This document shows, in pieces, positions 50,947 through 60,637 of a stretch of DNA of 64,000 nt. The stretch spans positions 384,624 to 448,623 of the forward strand of contig LUVW01000016.1 of assembly GCA_001661515.1 (NCBI GenBank), written 5' to 3'. Numbering within the stretch: the stretch's first letter is position 1; each line of letters starts with the position of its first letter. This DNA is from Capniomyces stellatus (taxonomy: Eukaryota; Kickxellomycota; Harpellomycetes; Harpellales; Legeriomycetaceae). The notes under the pieces were generated by a model that saw nothing but the letters and a program-made list of their open reading frames with translations, did not search any database and was not told the DNA's origin. Position numbers and translations under genes: made by a program.

Positions 50947-51675
50947 ATGGGTTTCTTCGATTCAATCTTCAACACTGTATATGCCGACTCTGTCGAATCT
51001 GGTGTCTCAGCAGACAACCAAGAACAAGTCGAAATCGCATCAATCCCTTCTGAAAAACCCGAGTTCGTTGCTTCATCGGTTATTGAAGAGCCAGTTGAGG
51101 AAGAGGAGGAGGAGGATGATGAGGAAGTTGAAGATCAAAAGATTCCAATTGCAGCAGGTATTATAAATTTCTAATTCTATGTTTCAATGTTTCAAAATTC
51201 CTTTTTTGGGTTTTCATTGTATTGATGCTGGAATGTCCTTTTTCGGTTTTACTATTTATTGAATTGCCCGGATTTCCGATTATCATTTGTTTATTTACGA
51301 AAATGATTTACACTATTTCCTAGCTTGTGCTGAGACCACTCATTGTTCATCATTAAAAGCTCTTGTCGATGCTTGTACTGAGCGTGTTGAAAATGGTGCC
51401 GCTGAAGTTTGTGCCGAAGAATTTTATCATTTTGTTGAATGTGTTGATCATTGTGTAAGTTGGCTGTTCTTTTTTATTTTCAAAACTATCTTTTTTACTG
51501 TTGTGCGATTGTGTTTAATATCAGTATGTTTGCGCAATGTGTTGGTGTTGGATCTCCACCCCATCTTTAATGCCTACCTTATATTTGCCCCCAATTCACT
51601 AATCATTATTTTATTTTGTGTAATTTTGCTTTTATGGCTTAGGCTGCTGAAAAGGTTTTCTCTAAATTGGTCTAG
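50947..51675 (+). CDS. QCR6: Cytochrome bc1 complex subunit 6 (hinge protein)
   Basis: Three exons: 50947-51157, 51324-51454 and 51643-51675; 124 residues, all junctions in phase. The protein has an acidic N-terminal half with an EEEEEEDDEE run (about 50-60), then the conserved hinge domain with paired cysteines: ACAETTHCSSLKALVDACTE, then VCAEEFYHFVECVDHC, then AAEKVFSKLV. The Cys pattern (C-x6-C, C-x15-type spacing and CxxxC) matches the disulphide hairpin of the family. The protein assists electron transfer between cytochrome c1 and cytochrome c on the intermembrane-space side of complex III. The last exon encodes only ten residues plus the stop and would be missed by ORF-based calling. 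Confidence 0.93.
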
Positions 51676-51910
51676 TTTTCTAAAAATTTCTTAAACATAA
51701 TATAAATGCCAATATAGCTATAACTCAACATTCAATAAACCTGGCTCACTATTACTCTACATTTGACACCTCTTGCCTTTTTATTGTATTGAAACTTGAA
51801 CTAGAGGAGTTACGCAAACAATAACTCGATTGCTTTAACTTATGGCTATCGACTTTATTTCAGGAGAGTCTCTCTAGTTGCATTCATTATTTAAAGCCAA
51901 AGTTTATTTG

Positions 51911-51963
51911 CTTCGTTTTGTTTTGCTTTGTTTTGATCTGTTTTGTTTTGCTTTGTTTTGTTT
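51911..51963. repeat. TTTTG/CTTTG pentanucleotide repeat
   Basis: About ten pentamers of TTTTG, CTTTG and a single variant (ATCTG) run through this stretch, downstream of QCR6. It is a simple microsatellite. Confidence 0.75.
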
Positions 51964-52650
51964 ACAATTTGCTCGTGTAAAGTTGAAGTGTTTTGATTCT
52001 ACTTCAGCTGCATTTTGGTATTTGTTTCTGTATTTAATGTTCTATTTTTTTATATTGAAGGTACAGTTAATGCTCTTGGTACAAGTATATACTGTCATTG
52101 TAACTAGAGAATACTGAGAATGTTGATACTCTTGCTGATCAATTCATTGCTAGTATGATCTTTCACACAAAATTTAGTTTCGCCAAGTGACCATTAACGT
52201 ATATGTTGACTTTTGGTATCGACTCGGTGTGCTAATAAGATTGCTTGGCTTTAGTTTCCATTACTTTTTACAACTTTTTCTTTCTTTCAAAATAAATGAA
52301 TAAAGTGAATATTAGCCGACAAACTAGCAAATTAAGTGCAACATTGCGGATTGTGTTCATTCAACACAACGTGTATATAATCTATACGACCAGTGTAGTT
52401 ACAGTAATACATGCGGTGAAAAGAAGAGAGTGCAGCAATATAACATTTCAACACAATATATTGTGTCTCTAGGATTAGCGAGGGCCCAACGGCTGAACGA
52501 GTCATCCATATTTGAGTACTTTATCCACAATTAAAGCCAAATAAAATCAACGATGAATATAAAGTCAAAGCTTCATTCGATCCTTGTAGGCAAAATATCG
52601 CCCATTTACTACAATTTGAATACTCGTTTGACCAGAGTAATTTTACATGC

Positions 52651-52830
52651 ATGGCTGATTCAACCAGCCTTTTTGTGTCCTCAGTGTTAAACAGTGGCCG
52701 ATTCGGAGAGAAAAAAACAAACAGCAAAAAAGCTAAAGGCAAAGCTCGCGACAGTATGAAAAGTGAACACACGGAGCAAGTCCTTTGTTTTCATCAATGC
52801 ATTGTTTCAGCTAAGCTTTATTGGCTTTAG
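52651..52830 (+). CDS. Possible small protein of 59 residues
   Basis: ATG at 52651 to TAG at 52828-52830. The product starts MADSTSLFVSSVLNSGRFGE, has a Lys-rich middle (KKTNSKKAKGKARDSMK) and ends QCIVSAKLYWL. Composition is more balanced than in nearby chance ORFs, but there is no known motif and no neighbour support. It could be a real small gene or chance. Confidence 0.25.
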   Translation: MADSTSLFVSSVLNSGRFGEKKTNSKKAKGKARDSMKSEHTEQVLCFHQCIVSAKLYWL

Positions 52831-54107
52831 TAAAGTCGGCCATATTTCAATCATTCTAATCAATAGGTGGCGATTTTTTTATTTTTTTTTCGTAAAATCT
52901 TATTCCAAAGTCAACAATTAATTCCTACAATAAAAAAAAACACAACTTAATATCAATAATTCTGATAAAAAGAAATAAAAAAAAAAATGTAACGTAGCCA
53001 AAAACGCACTGTTTACAAACTATATAACTGATAAACCATTGGATATATCAAACTGATAGTTGGGCAAATCGCCTCAAACCATAATGAATCATTAAGTTTG
53101 CAGGGCATTCGGAAACCAAAGCGAGGTTTGTAAACCAAACCGAAATATAAAGTGCTTGTTTTACCCAATTATAAATCATATTGTTGATTAGTAACAATTA
53201 GCATACTCAATTTTTGATCTTTGCCCTCCAGATCAAATGAAATGGATCAAGGAGTTAAGTAAAACTCATAGCAAATTGTTATCTAGATTCGATAAATGTA
53301 GATTGGTGTTTCTAGATTCCGGAGTGTACGGGTTGTCGTTAATAAAAAAAAGTAGATGGAGACCATGCTTTGGAATAAAAAGATCCAGGTTCGAACAAAG
53401 CCTGTTTTCGATTTTCACGGCACAAATTTCCAGGTGTAGAGGTTGATTGCTAGGGTAAGCAGAATCGTCGATTTAAAGCGTCGCGGGATGTTTGCAAAAA
53501 AATTAACAAACTAAAAAGTCAACGTTTAAACATTATACTTGCTGTAGTGCCTTGTTCAAAAGGCTTAGCTTGTTTTCAGTTTCGACCTTCTCTTACTTGA
53601 GAAAACGACTTTATCAACAAATGACACTTATTGGCGAGCGTGTATTAAAAACCTGTAGTTTTTGTTTTGCCAACCTTCAATTTTAATTGGAAGAAAGCAG
53701 AACGACACTAGAGAGTGGGCAATTAAAAAGCACTAAATTCAAAAAATAAAAAAATTAAGAAAGCACAGGCTTTATTTGTCGAGTAAAGATGATGAAACTC
53801 AAAAGGGTTATTTGTACAAAAAAAGGAGTTAAACTATCGAGAAAAAAACCCGTAACAGGTAATCCTGCAACTTCTATCTTAATTTAGCACTCTGCCACTT
53901 TGTAATACGCTTTATACTTTTTTTTTTACTTTTAAAAATAAAAAATAAATAAATCAAACATAAAAGGGACAAGTGAACAGTATTTATAGTGGCTAGAAAT
54001 CTCCAGCTTTTGTTTTGACCTTTTATTGTGGTTTATATCTTTGATTTCTACACAAAACTGTAACTGATTCAATCTTTAACAGCTAGATAGCACCAAGTGA
54101 TTTTATA

Positions 54108-54982
54108 ATGTCTCTCAACGATCTTAAAATTGAAGCTCTTCAGCTTACCGACAAAGCCCAGCCGCTTGCAGGATATCCTCACGCAAAGAAAGTAGGTCCA
54201 TTTGTTTACATTAGTGGTCTATCGTCTCGCAATAAAGACAACACGTAAGTATGCTCTATAAACGCTTTTATCATACCTTATTTATATAAACCAACAATGC
54301 ATTTGTGCCCTTGTACCTTTACACCCTTAATACTGATGGCGTTCTAGTAATTTCTTTTGTTTTGACAAATATATTTTCTCTTTATACTAAGCTATAATAA
54401 CCGAATGTATGTTTTCTAGCTATACCGGTGTAATAGAAAACCCTGATGGAACGTTGACCCTGAACATCAAAGAACAAACACGGGCAGTGATAGAAAAGTA
54501 ATTACTATGGCTAATTTGCAAAATACTTAAATAGTTGGATGGTGTTATTATTGATACTGTTTTTTTTCCCCCTTTCATTGTTAGTATTGCTATTGGTATT
54601 ATTGTTTTTGCTGTTACCATTGATATGCAACTTTCAGCACATGGGTAGACAGCTAAACTTCTTTGTTTAGTCGAAATGTCCAAACCCGACAGCCGAATAA
54701 AATAGTTGTAAGCTGGTATCTAAATCAAACAATTACAATTTCCAATACTTTTGTAGCATCAAGTTTATTCTTGAGGAGTACGGTGGCAGCTTGAAAAACC
54801 TTATTGACCTCACTGTGTTTTTGGTTGACATGAATCAGTTTGATGAGTATAACGAGGTTTACAACGAGTACTTTACGCAAGCAGAAGGCCCAACAAGAAC
54901 AACGGTCGAGGTTAGCAGACTTCCTGGAAAACTACCCTCAAAACTCCTAATTGAAATCAAATCTGTAGCCTATATTCCATAA
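54108..54982 (+). CDS. RidA/YjgF-family 2-aminomuconate deaminase candidate
   Basis: Three exons: 54108-54244, 54420-54497 and 54757-54982; 146 residues, all in phase. The sequence follows the RidA fold closely: AGYPHAKKVGPFVYISGLSS, then SRNKDNTYTGV, then IKEQTRAVIENIKFILEEYG, then LKNLIDLTVFLVDMNQFDEY, then NEVYNEYFTQAEGPTRTTVE and LLIEIKSVAYIP. The PHA..G..VYISGLSSR start and the GPTRTTV block are typical of the 2-aminomuconate deaminase branch as opposed to generic enamine deaminases. That enzyme converts 2-aminomuconate to 4-oxalocrotonate and ammonia. Its nearest neighbours encode ACMSD and the semialdehyde dehydrogenase, the two preceding steps, which strongly favours this role. It runs tail-to-tail with ACMSD, 247 bases apart. 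Generic RidA activity (imine hydrolysis) remains the alternative. Confidence 0.82.
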
Positions 54983-55229
54983 TACGTTCTTTACTTTTAT
55001 ATATATAATGTATTGGGTGTTTTATTTGACAAAATTTTCATAATGTTTTTTTTTGAAAAATAAACACAATAATAACAATAACTCGTTCAAGAGTAACTCG
55101 CCAGTTGATAGGCATTTTTACTATAAAGCTTGTAAAATTAACAATTTTAAAAAGCAATACGGGTTGATAAATGAAAAATGAAAAAATAGTATAAATTGAG
55201 ATGCGACGCCAATTGCCATTCCGGAGTAG

Positions 55230-56746
55230 TTAGATGAATCTACTGGCTTCTAGACCAAATATTGCTAACGCGTTATTCCCCAATATATCCTGCTTCTCCT
55301 CCTCACTGAGCCAACTGCATTCCTCAACCAATTTTCCTGGGACTGTTTCTCCTAGTGGGAATGGATAGTCTGATCCCAAAACAATCTTCTTTGTTCCAAA
55401 TTTAGACACCAACAGCCTCAAAGCGTCTTCGTCATGAACAAGTGAGTCAAAGTATAGCTTATGCAAAAGATCCTTGGGGTGTGTTTTGCTTGAATGGGCC
55501 ACAAGGTCTGGTCTACAGTCATAACCGTGGGCAATGCGACCAAAAGTTCCTGGGAAAGATCCTCCTCCATGTGCAAACACAATTTTAAGCTCAGGATGAC
55601 GGTCTAAAATACCACCTAGAAGCATTGAGCAGATGGAAATCGTAGTTTCACAAGGCTATTAAAGAATACAGCGACAAAAGGTGTGAGCGTTATAATTGTA
55701 CCTCCAAATAACTACACTGATATTGGCCATGATATCATATTGAGCCATAGTCAGTATTCAAAACAAAATAAAACAAGTATATCAGCTACGGTGCAACTTA
55801 CCATTCCTATGAGCCATGGGAACCAGTATTTAGACATTCTACCGTCACTTTCCATATCCCAAGGATGGACAAAAATTACTGTGTTAAGCTCTACAGCTGC
55901 AGCCCAAATAGGCTCAAACTCGGGTGCGTCCAAGTTTAATTCGTTCACATGCGATCCGATTTGAAACCCGTTTAGCTTCAAATCTTTAACACATCTGTGC
56001 ATTTCCTGAACGGCCAGCTCTGTATCCTGCATTGGGATTGTGCCCAAACCAATAAACCGTTTAGGGTCTTTTGTCACGCAATCTGCAATGTGGTCGTTTA
56101 GAAACACTGATACAGCGAGGGCATCATGTGGCTTTGCCCAGTATGAGAACATCACTGGTATTGTAGAAAGAACCTATTTTATCCGGTTATTAAATCAACA
56201 ATTTTGCATAGAAATTAGATCAGTACTCGCTATTTTATCTTGATTTGAAGTCCATTTTTAAAAAAATGCATTCTTAATTGCAAATACCAACTATAATTAT
56301 TCAAGTCACAATGAGAAAATACAAATTTTGAGTCGTGATTGAGTTTCCACTAACCTGTACATGGACATTGTCATTATCACACTCCTCGATTCTTGACGTG
56401 GGGTTCCAACAGTTACACTTTATTGTTCTGAAATTTTTTCCATCTTTAATCATGTCGGCTTTGGTTGAATCCTATGTTGCCATACCGCATTAAACGCCGT
56501 TTCAGTATGTGGTGATTAATTAGGAAAGTGGAAAATAAAAATTGTGTGATAATAAACCATTAATTTGGTTTTTTTAAACCTTACATTTTCGTGATGTCCA
56601 AGTTTTATCCATCCGCCATAACCAAATTGCTTTTCAAAGTCTGGGATATCCGCTGGAAGGATATGTGTGTGGAAATCTATTTTTAGCCTTTTGACACCTG
56701 CTGTAGTGGTGTTTGGTGTCTGTGTTTCGCTTGTTGAAATGGTCAT
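55230..56746 (-). CDS. ACMSD: 2-amino-3-carboxymuconate-6-semialdehyde decarboxylase
   Basis: Four exons on the minus strand: 56585-56746, 56355-56471, 55802-56173 and 55230-55655; every junction is phase 0 and the product is 358 residues, slightly longer than usual because of a 20-residue N-terminal lead. Zinc and catalytic motifs of the amidohydrolase-superfamily decarboxylases are visible: IDFHTHILP (H26, H28), FVHPWDM (about H196), FAHGGGSFP (about H246) and LGSDYPFPLGE (about D313). Also typical are CNCWNPTSRIEECD, VQVLSTIPVMFSYWAKP, and GRIAHGYDCRPDL. The enzyme removes the carboxyl group from aminocarboxymuconate semialdehyde, the ring-opening product of 3-hydroxyanthranilate, and so diverts it from quinolinate/NAD synthesis. 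It lies head-to-head with the semialdehyde dehydrogenase gene across about 2 kb. The related dihydroxybenzoate decarboxylases are the alternative, but the GSDYPFPLGE and HGGG context fits ACMSD best. Confidence 0.9.
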
Positions 56747-58711
56747 TTTCTTTTGCTTTGTTCGGTGCTTTGGTATATCTTAATGATTTTCTTGAGTAGT
56801 ATCTTGATAGTTTTTAATTTTATTGAAAGACAAACCTAAATCAAGTGTGGACCTTAATCAACAAGTAGCTATGTTATAAACTATAAACTGTGGAAAAAAA
56901 ACGATGAAACTCAAGTTGTCTAAATACAGCCCGTTTTCACTCTTGTAGCTATGAAATCAGGTTGAGAACAAACAACTAATTGGCGATTTATATGAATACC
57001 ATCAACTAAATTTTCCCTTTCTTTTTTTAAGCTGATGTTGATGGTGGTATATTTGAACAATAATTGGCAATAAGCAAGCAAAATATTCCTAATTGGAAAT
57101 GGAAAAAAAAGCCCCCCCCCCCTTTTTTTTAGGGAACAGCTTAATTAGCAAAGTTGATTTAGTTCAATTGCGATCCTCTGAAATGTATGGAGCAGGATTT
57201 TAAACCCTTTGATTCTGTTATACATGTCAAAGCCACTCGTTGCGCTTTGTTTCGAATCTAGAAGGCTAAAATTTGTAAAATGAAATAAATGTTTAATAAT
57301 AATAAAAATTAAGAAAAAACTTGTAAAGTCATAATTCGTTAGTAATTTTTTTAAAATCACAGCAACTTTATTTTTTTTAATTAAACTAAATAGTGTATGC
57401 TAAAACAAGGCGGTCACGCAAAGCTTGACTTCTGAGCCAAATCAAATCAAGTATTTAATTATGATACTGGGAAACTGGCCTACAATTTTTAAGGAATAAA
57501 TGCAAACGATGCAACAAATCAGGGTCATAGCGAAAATGTGTGATGTAATAGATGGATTTTGTAATAAACAAGGGTTATACCAGTTGGAAATAACGGTAAA
57601 GAAAGAAAAAGCATAATAGGTCCGCAAAAAGAAAAAAAAGAAAAAGAAAAAAAGGATAGTCACACTTAAATGAAACATTTAAAATGGTTTGATATCTAAA
57701 AGCTAAAATTGGTTTACTCCTTGAAAAACTTACCAAAAGAATTTGTAAAATGGAGTAGGATAATTGGTTGGTTTTTTTTTTAATCCCTGCCGTGTATTAA
57801 GTCTATATTATTTCACCTTCAAGTTTTACAGGCTTCGGAAACATGGCAAGTCCAGCAAAAGCGTTGGGTCAAGTTCCAAACTTGGTGACAATAAAAAGTT
57901 TCATACTATCTTGCACAAGTTGCACCTTTTTTTTTTCCCTCTTTTTACAAGCGATTTAAATGATTCACTTTAATTTTAACGCCAATTAAAACCAAGTTGG
58001 ACTTTGATTAATCATTAATCGTAATAACAAGATAAAGTGAGTCGGAATAAAATGATTAGTAATAAAAAAGAAAAGATAAAACAACAAATGGCGAAATAAA
58101 AGATAAAACAACAAAAGCTTGAAATAAAAGATAAAACAACCGGACTTTACAAGGTAATTGTATTGGGTGTTTTTTACAGATGAAACTAGATGGATTTAGT
58201 GATTTCAAAAGAAAAGATTCGCCGGAATTAAATATCTTTTGGTTGGTTTATTTGGCTTGAATTTTGGTTAATTAACGCCTAAAGCAGGTTTGGGCTTAAT
58301 GAATTTAATTAGTCAGGAGAGTTATCGACATTAAAGCCAGCCCCTGGCCAATGTCAAAATTAGGTTTAATAAAACATATCACTAAAGGCTTATTATTTGC
58401 TTGGACTTCGTTAAACAATTCAAGGGAAAAAAAAATATTTGTGACTTATTTTTTGACGAAATTTTAGTTTAACAATCTGCATAATAGCCCAGACTTAAAA
58501 GTCTCGTCTCATTTACCACGATTAAGGTCTGTTTCAAAATTGGCAAAAAGCCATAACTGATTGATAAAGCCATATAATCCATCGTCGTTTATTCAATTGT
58601 ATTTTAACTAAAACAGAGATAAGCTCACACTATCCTCTTTTTCTTTTCTACCGAAATAACAAGCGGTAAAAATAAAAATAAAATAGTAGTAATATTAGCA
58701 ATTCATCTGAA
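56747..58711. promoter_or_regulatory. Divergent intergenic region of the ACMSD/AMSDH pair
   Basis: A 1.97-kb AT-rich stretch between two head-to-head genes that encode consecutive enzymes. No gene is supported inside; short ORFs at 57145-57360, 57442-57678 and 57764-57973 look like chance. It contains C11/T8 homopolymers (57112-57130) and a repeated AAGATAAAACAACA-type motif (about 58072-58140, three copies). Its position suggests it carries promoters for both genes; no specific factor site can be named. Confidence 0.5.
57112..57130. repeat. C11-T8 homopolymer pair
   Basis: Eleven C followed by eight T, preceded by an A run. It is one of the recurrent G/C homopolymer tracts of this window. 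Confidence 0.7.
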
Positions 58712-60286
58712 ATGACACAAATAGCGAATTCAAACCTTTTGCCCAATCCAACATCGGACTCGGTGGAGATTCACAACTTTATCGGGGGAGAATGGTTTGG
58801 CCCAAGCAACAACCAATATATAGACAACATCAATCCTTCTACAGGGCAAGTGTTCAGCAAGATTCCAGACTCTACCGAGGAAGATGTCAATTTGGCAGTT
58901 GAAGCTGCAAAAAAGGCATTCCCAGGATGGAGTTCATTAGAAAAGTCAGTGCGTGCAAAGTACTTGCACAGACTGGCAGATTTGATTGAGGAGAATCTCG
59001 AAGCCATGGCACAGTATGAAACTATGGATCAGGGAAAGACATTAGCAATGTCAAGAAACGTAGACATTGCAAGAACAGCAACTAACTTCAGATACTTTGC
59101 CAACTACATTGAGGGACAGTCGTATGACCAAGTAGCGGAACACAACTACCCAAAGATGATAATGACAAGCGAGGGAAAGCCAGTTCAGGGCACAGCACTG
59201 AGCTACTCAAAAAGAACGGCAGTTGGAGTTGCGGGACTTATTAGTCCATGGAACCTGCCGCTGTACTTGCTGTCATGGAAAATTGCGCCATGTATTGCAA
59301 CAGGAAACACGTGTGTTTGCAAGCCAAGCGAGTTTACAAGCGTAACAGCGATGATGCTCACAAAACTTATTAAAGCAGCAGGGATCCCAGACGGGGTTGT
59401 TAACATTGTGTTTGGATTGGGAGGGTCAGTTGGCAACAGCATTGTGACACACGCAGATGTTCCACTGGTTTCATTCACAGGAGGAACCATAACAGGCAAA
59501 AAGATAGCAGCAGCAGCAGCGCCAATGTTTAAGCACATTTCTCTGGAGCTGGGGGGCAAAAACCCAGCCGTGATATTTGCAGATGCAAACTTTGAGGAGG
59601 CACTAACAACAACCGTAAAGGGGTCGTTCCTTAACCAGGGAGAGATCTGCCTATGCTCATCAAGAATCTACGTTGAGCGATCGATTTACCCAGAGTTTGT
59701 ATCCAGGTACAAGCAATTGGTCAAACAGATTGTTAGAGTTGGAAGACCAACAGAAAAGGAATCGTTCTACGGCCCTCTTGTTAGCAAGGTCCACTACGAA
59801 AAGGTCCAAAGCTATGTGAAATACGCAATTGATGAAGGCTATGATGTTGAGTTTTGTGTTGATAGAGAGGCACGACCTGATATCACCAAGATTGGCGAGC
59901 ATGGAGCTTTAACTATCTCGGGATCTGAGGGTGGATACTTTATGGCACCAACTGTCATAACTGGATGCGACCAATCATCCAGAATTGTCCAAGAGGAGAT
60001 ATTTGGTCCTGTTGTTGCCATAATGCCATTTGACACCGAGGAGCAAGCCGTTGAGTTTGCCAACGGTACTGCTTATGGTCTTTCTGCAACCGTTTGGAGC
60101 CAAGACCAAGCCAAACTTCGCCGTGTTTCTGGACAGATCATTGCAGGAACAGTCTGGTGCAATTGCTGGCTGGTTCGCAACCTGGACATGCCTTTCGGAG
60201 GCCTTAAGGCATCTGGTGTTGGAATTGAAGGAGGAAGCCACAGTGTCGAGTTCTTTACCAAGCTCCAAACTATTTGCCTCGGGTAA
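58712..60286 (+). CDS. 2-aminomuconic semialdehyde dehydrogenase (ALDH8-type)
   Basis: Intronless, 524 residues, ATG at 58712. NAD-dependent aldehyde dehydrogenase with all core motifs: ISPWNLPLYLLSWK (catalytic Asn), CKPSEFTS (cofactor Lys), FTGGTITGKKI (dinucleotide site; the usual FTGST has G for S), LELGGKNPAVIF (general-base Glu), NQGEICLCSSR (the nucleophile is the Cys after GEI), EEIFGPVVAIMPF and NCWLVRNLDMPFGGLKASG. The ending WCNCWLVRNLDMPFGG with GIEGG and TKLQTICLG matches the ALDH8/hydroxymuconic-aminomuconic semialdehyde dehydrogenase group. It would oxidise 2-aminomuconate 6-semialdehyde, the ACMSD product, to 2-aminomuconate in the cytosol. Genomic pairing with ACMSD supports this substrate; other semialdehydes are possible. 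Confidence 0.88.
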   Translation: MTQIANSNLLPNPTSDSVEIHNFIGGEWFGPSNNQYIDNINPSTGQVFSKIPDSTEEDVNLAVEAAKKAFPGWSSLEKSVRAKYLHRLADLIEENLEAMAQYETMDQGKTLAMSRNVDIARTATNFRYFANYIEGQSYDQVAEHNYPKMIMTSEGKPVQGTALSYSKRTAVGVAGLISPWNLPLYLLSWKIAPCIATGNTCVCKPSEFTSVTAMMLTKLIKAAGIPDGVVNIVFGLGGSVGNSIVTHADVPLVSFTGGTITGKKIAAAAAPMFKHISLELGGKNPAVIFADANFEEALTTTVKGSFLNQGEICLCSSRIYVERSIYPEFVSRYKQLVKQIVRVGRPTEKESFYGPLVSKVHYEKVQSYVKYAIDEGYDVEFCVDREARPDITKIGEHGALTISGSEGGYFMAPTVITGCDQSSRIVQEEIFGPVVAIMPFDTEEQAVEFANGTAYGLSATVWSQDQAKLRRVSGQIIAGTVWCNCWLVRNLDMPFGGLKASGVGIEGGSHSVEFFTKLQTICLG

Positions 60287-60507
60287 AACCTAGTCGTCCG
60301 AATTTTTTTTTTTAATCAACAGCTTGCTTTTTTTCGTACCTTTGTGCATTCTATTTTGTTTTATTTTTTACTTTTTACTTTTATCATTCTTAAAAGGCCG
60401 AAACGTACCATTATTATCCACAGTTTTATAAAGCTAGCTCAATTGTTTTCTTCCTTTACCTTTAAACGCGCATTCCATTTTATTAATTGCAGGTTTAAAC
60501 ACATTCA

Positions 60508-60539
<32 letters not shown>

Positions 60540-60637
60540 NNNNNNNNNAAAAAATAGAAAAAAAAAAAAAATAGTTGGTGGAAAAAAAAAAAAGTAATAA
60601 TAATGATAATAACAAAGAGAGGATTGAATGGGCAAGT
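60287..60637. other. Convergent spacer with poly-A and N gap
   Basis: This is the 3' flank shared by the dehydrogenase (+) and VPS23 (-) genes. Nine N (60540-60548) interrupt a long poly-A run, so the gap is most likely a homopolymer assembly break. No gene is seen. Confidence 0.75.

Larger units (their letters stand above)
51676..54107. other. Intergenic 2.4 kb, mostly featureless
   Basis: AT-rich. It includes a TTTTG/CTTTG repeat (51911-51963), a possible 59-codon ORF (52651-52830), and A/T homopolymers. ORFs at 52521-52772 (-) and 53237-53446 (+) show nothing recognisable. A GGTTCGAAC near 53389 is not part of a tRNA fold. The final 100 bases lead into the RidA-family gene. Confidence 0.5.

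Noticed and set aside
53380..53402. GGTTCGAAC resembling a tRNA B box
   Set aside because: The flanking bases do not form a T-stem and no A box or acceptor stem is found at the right distance.
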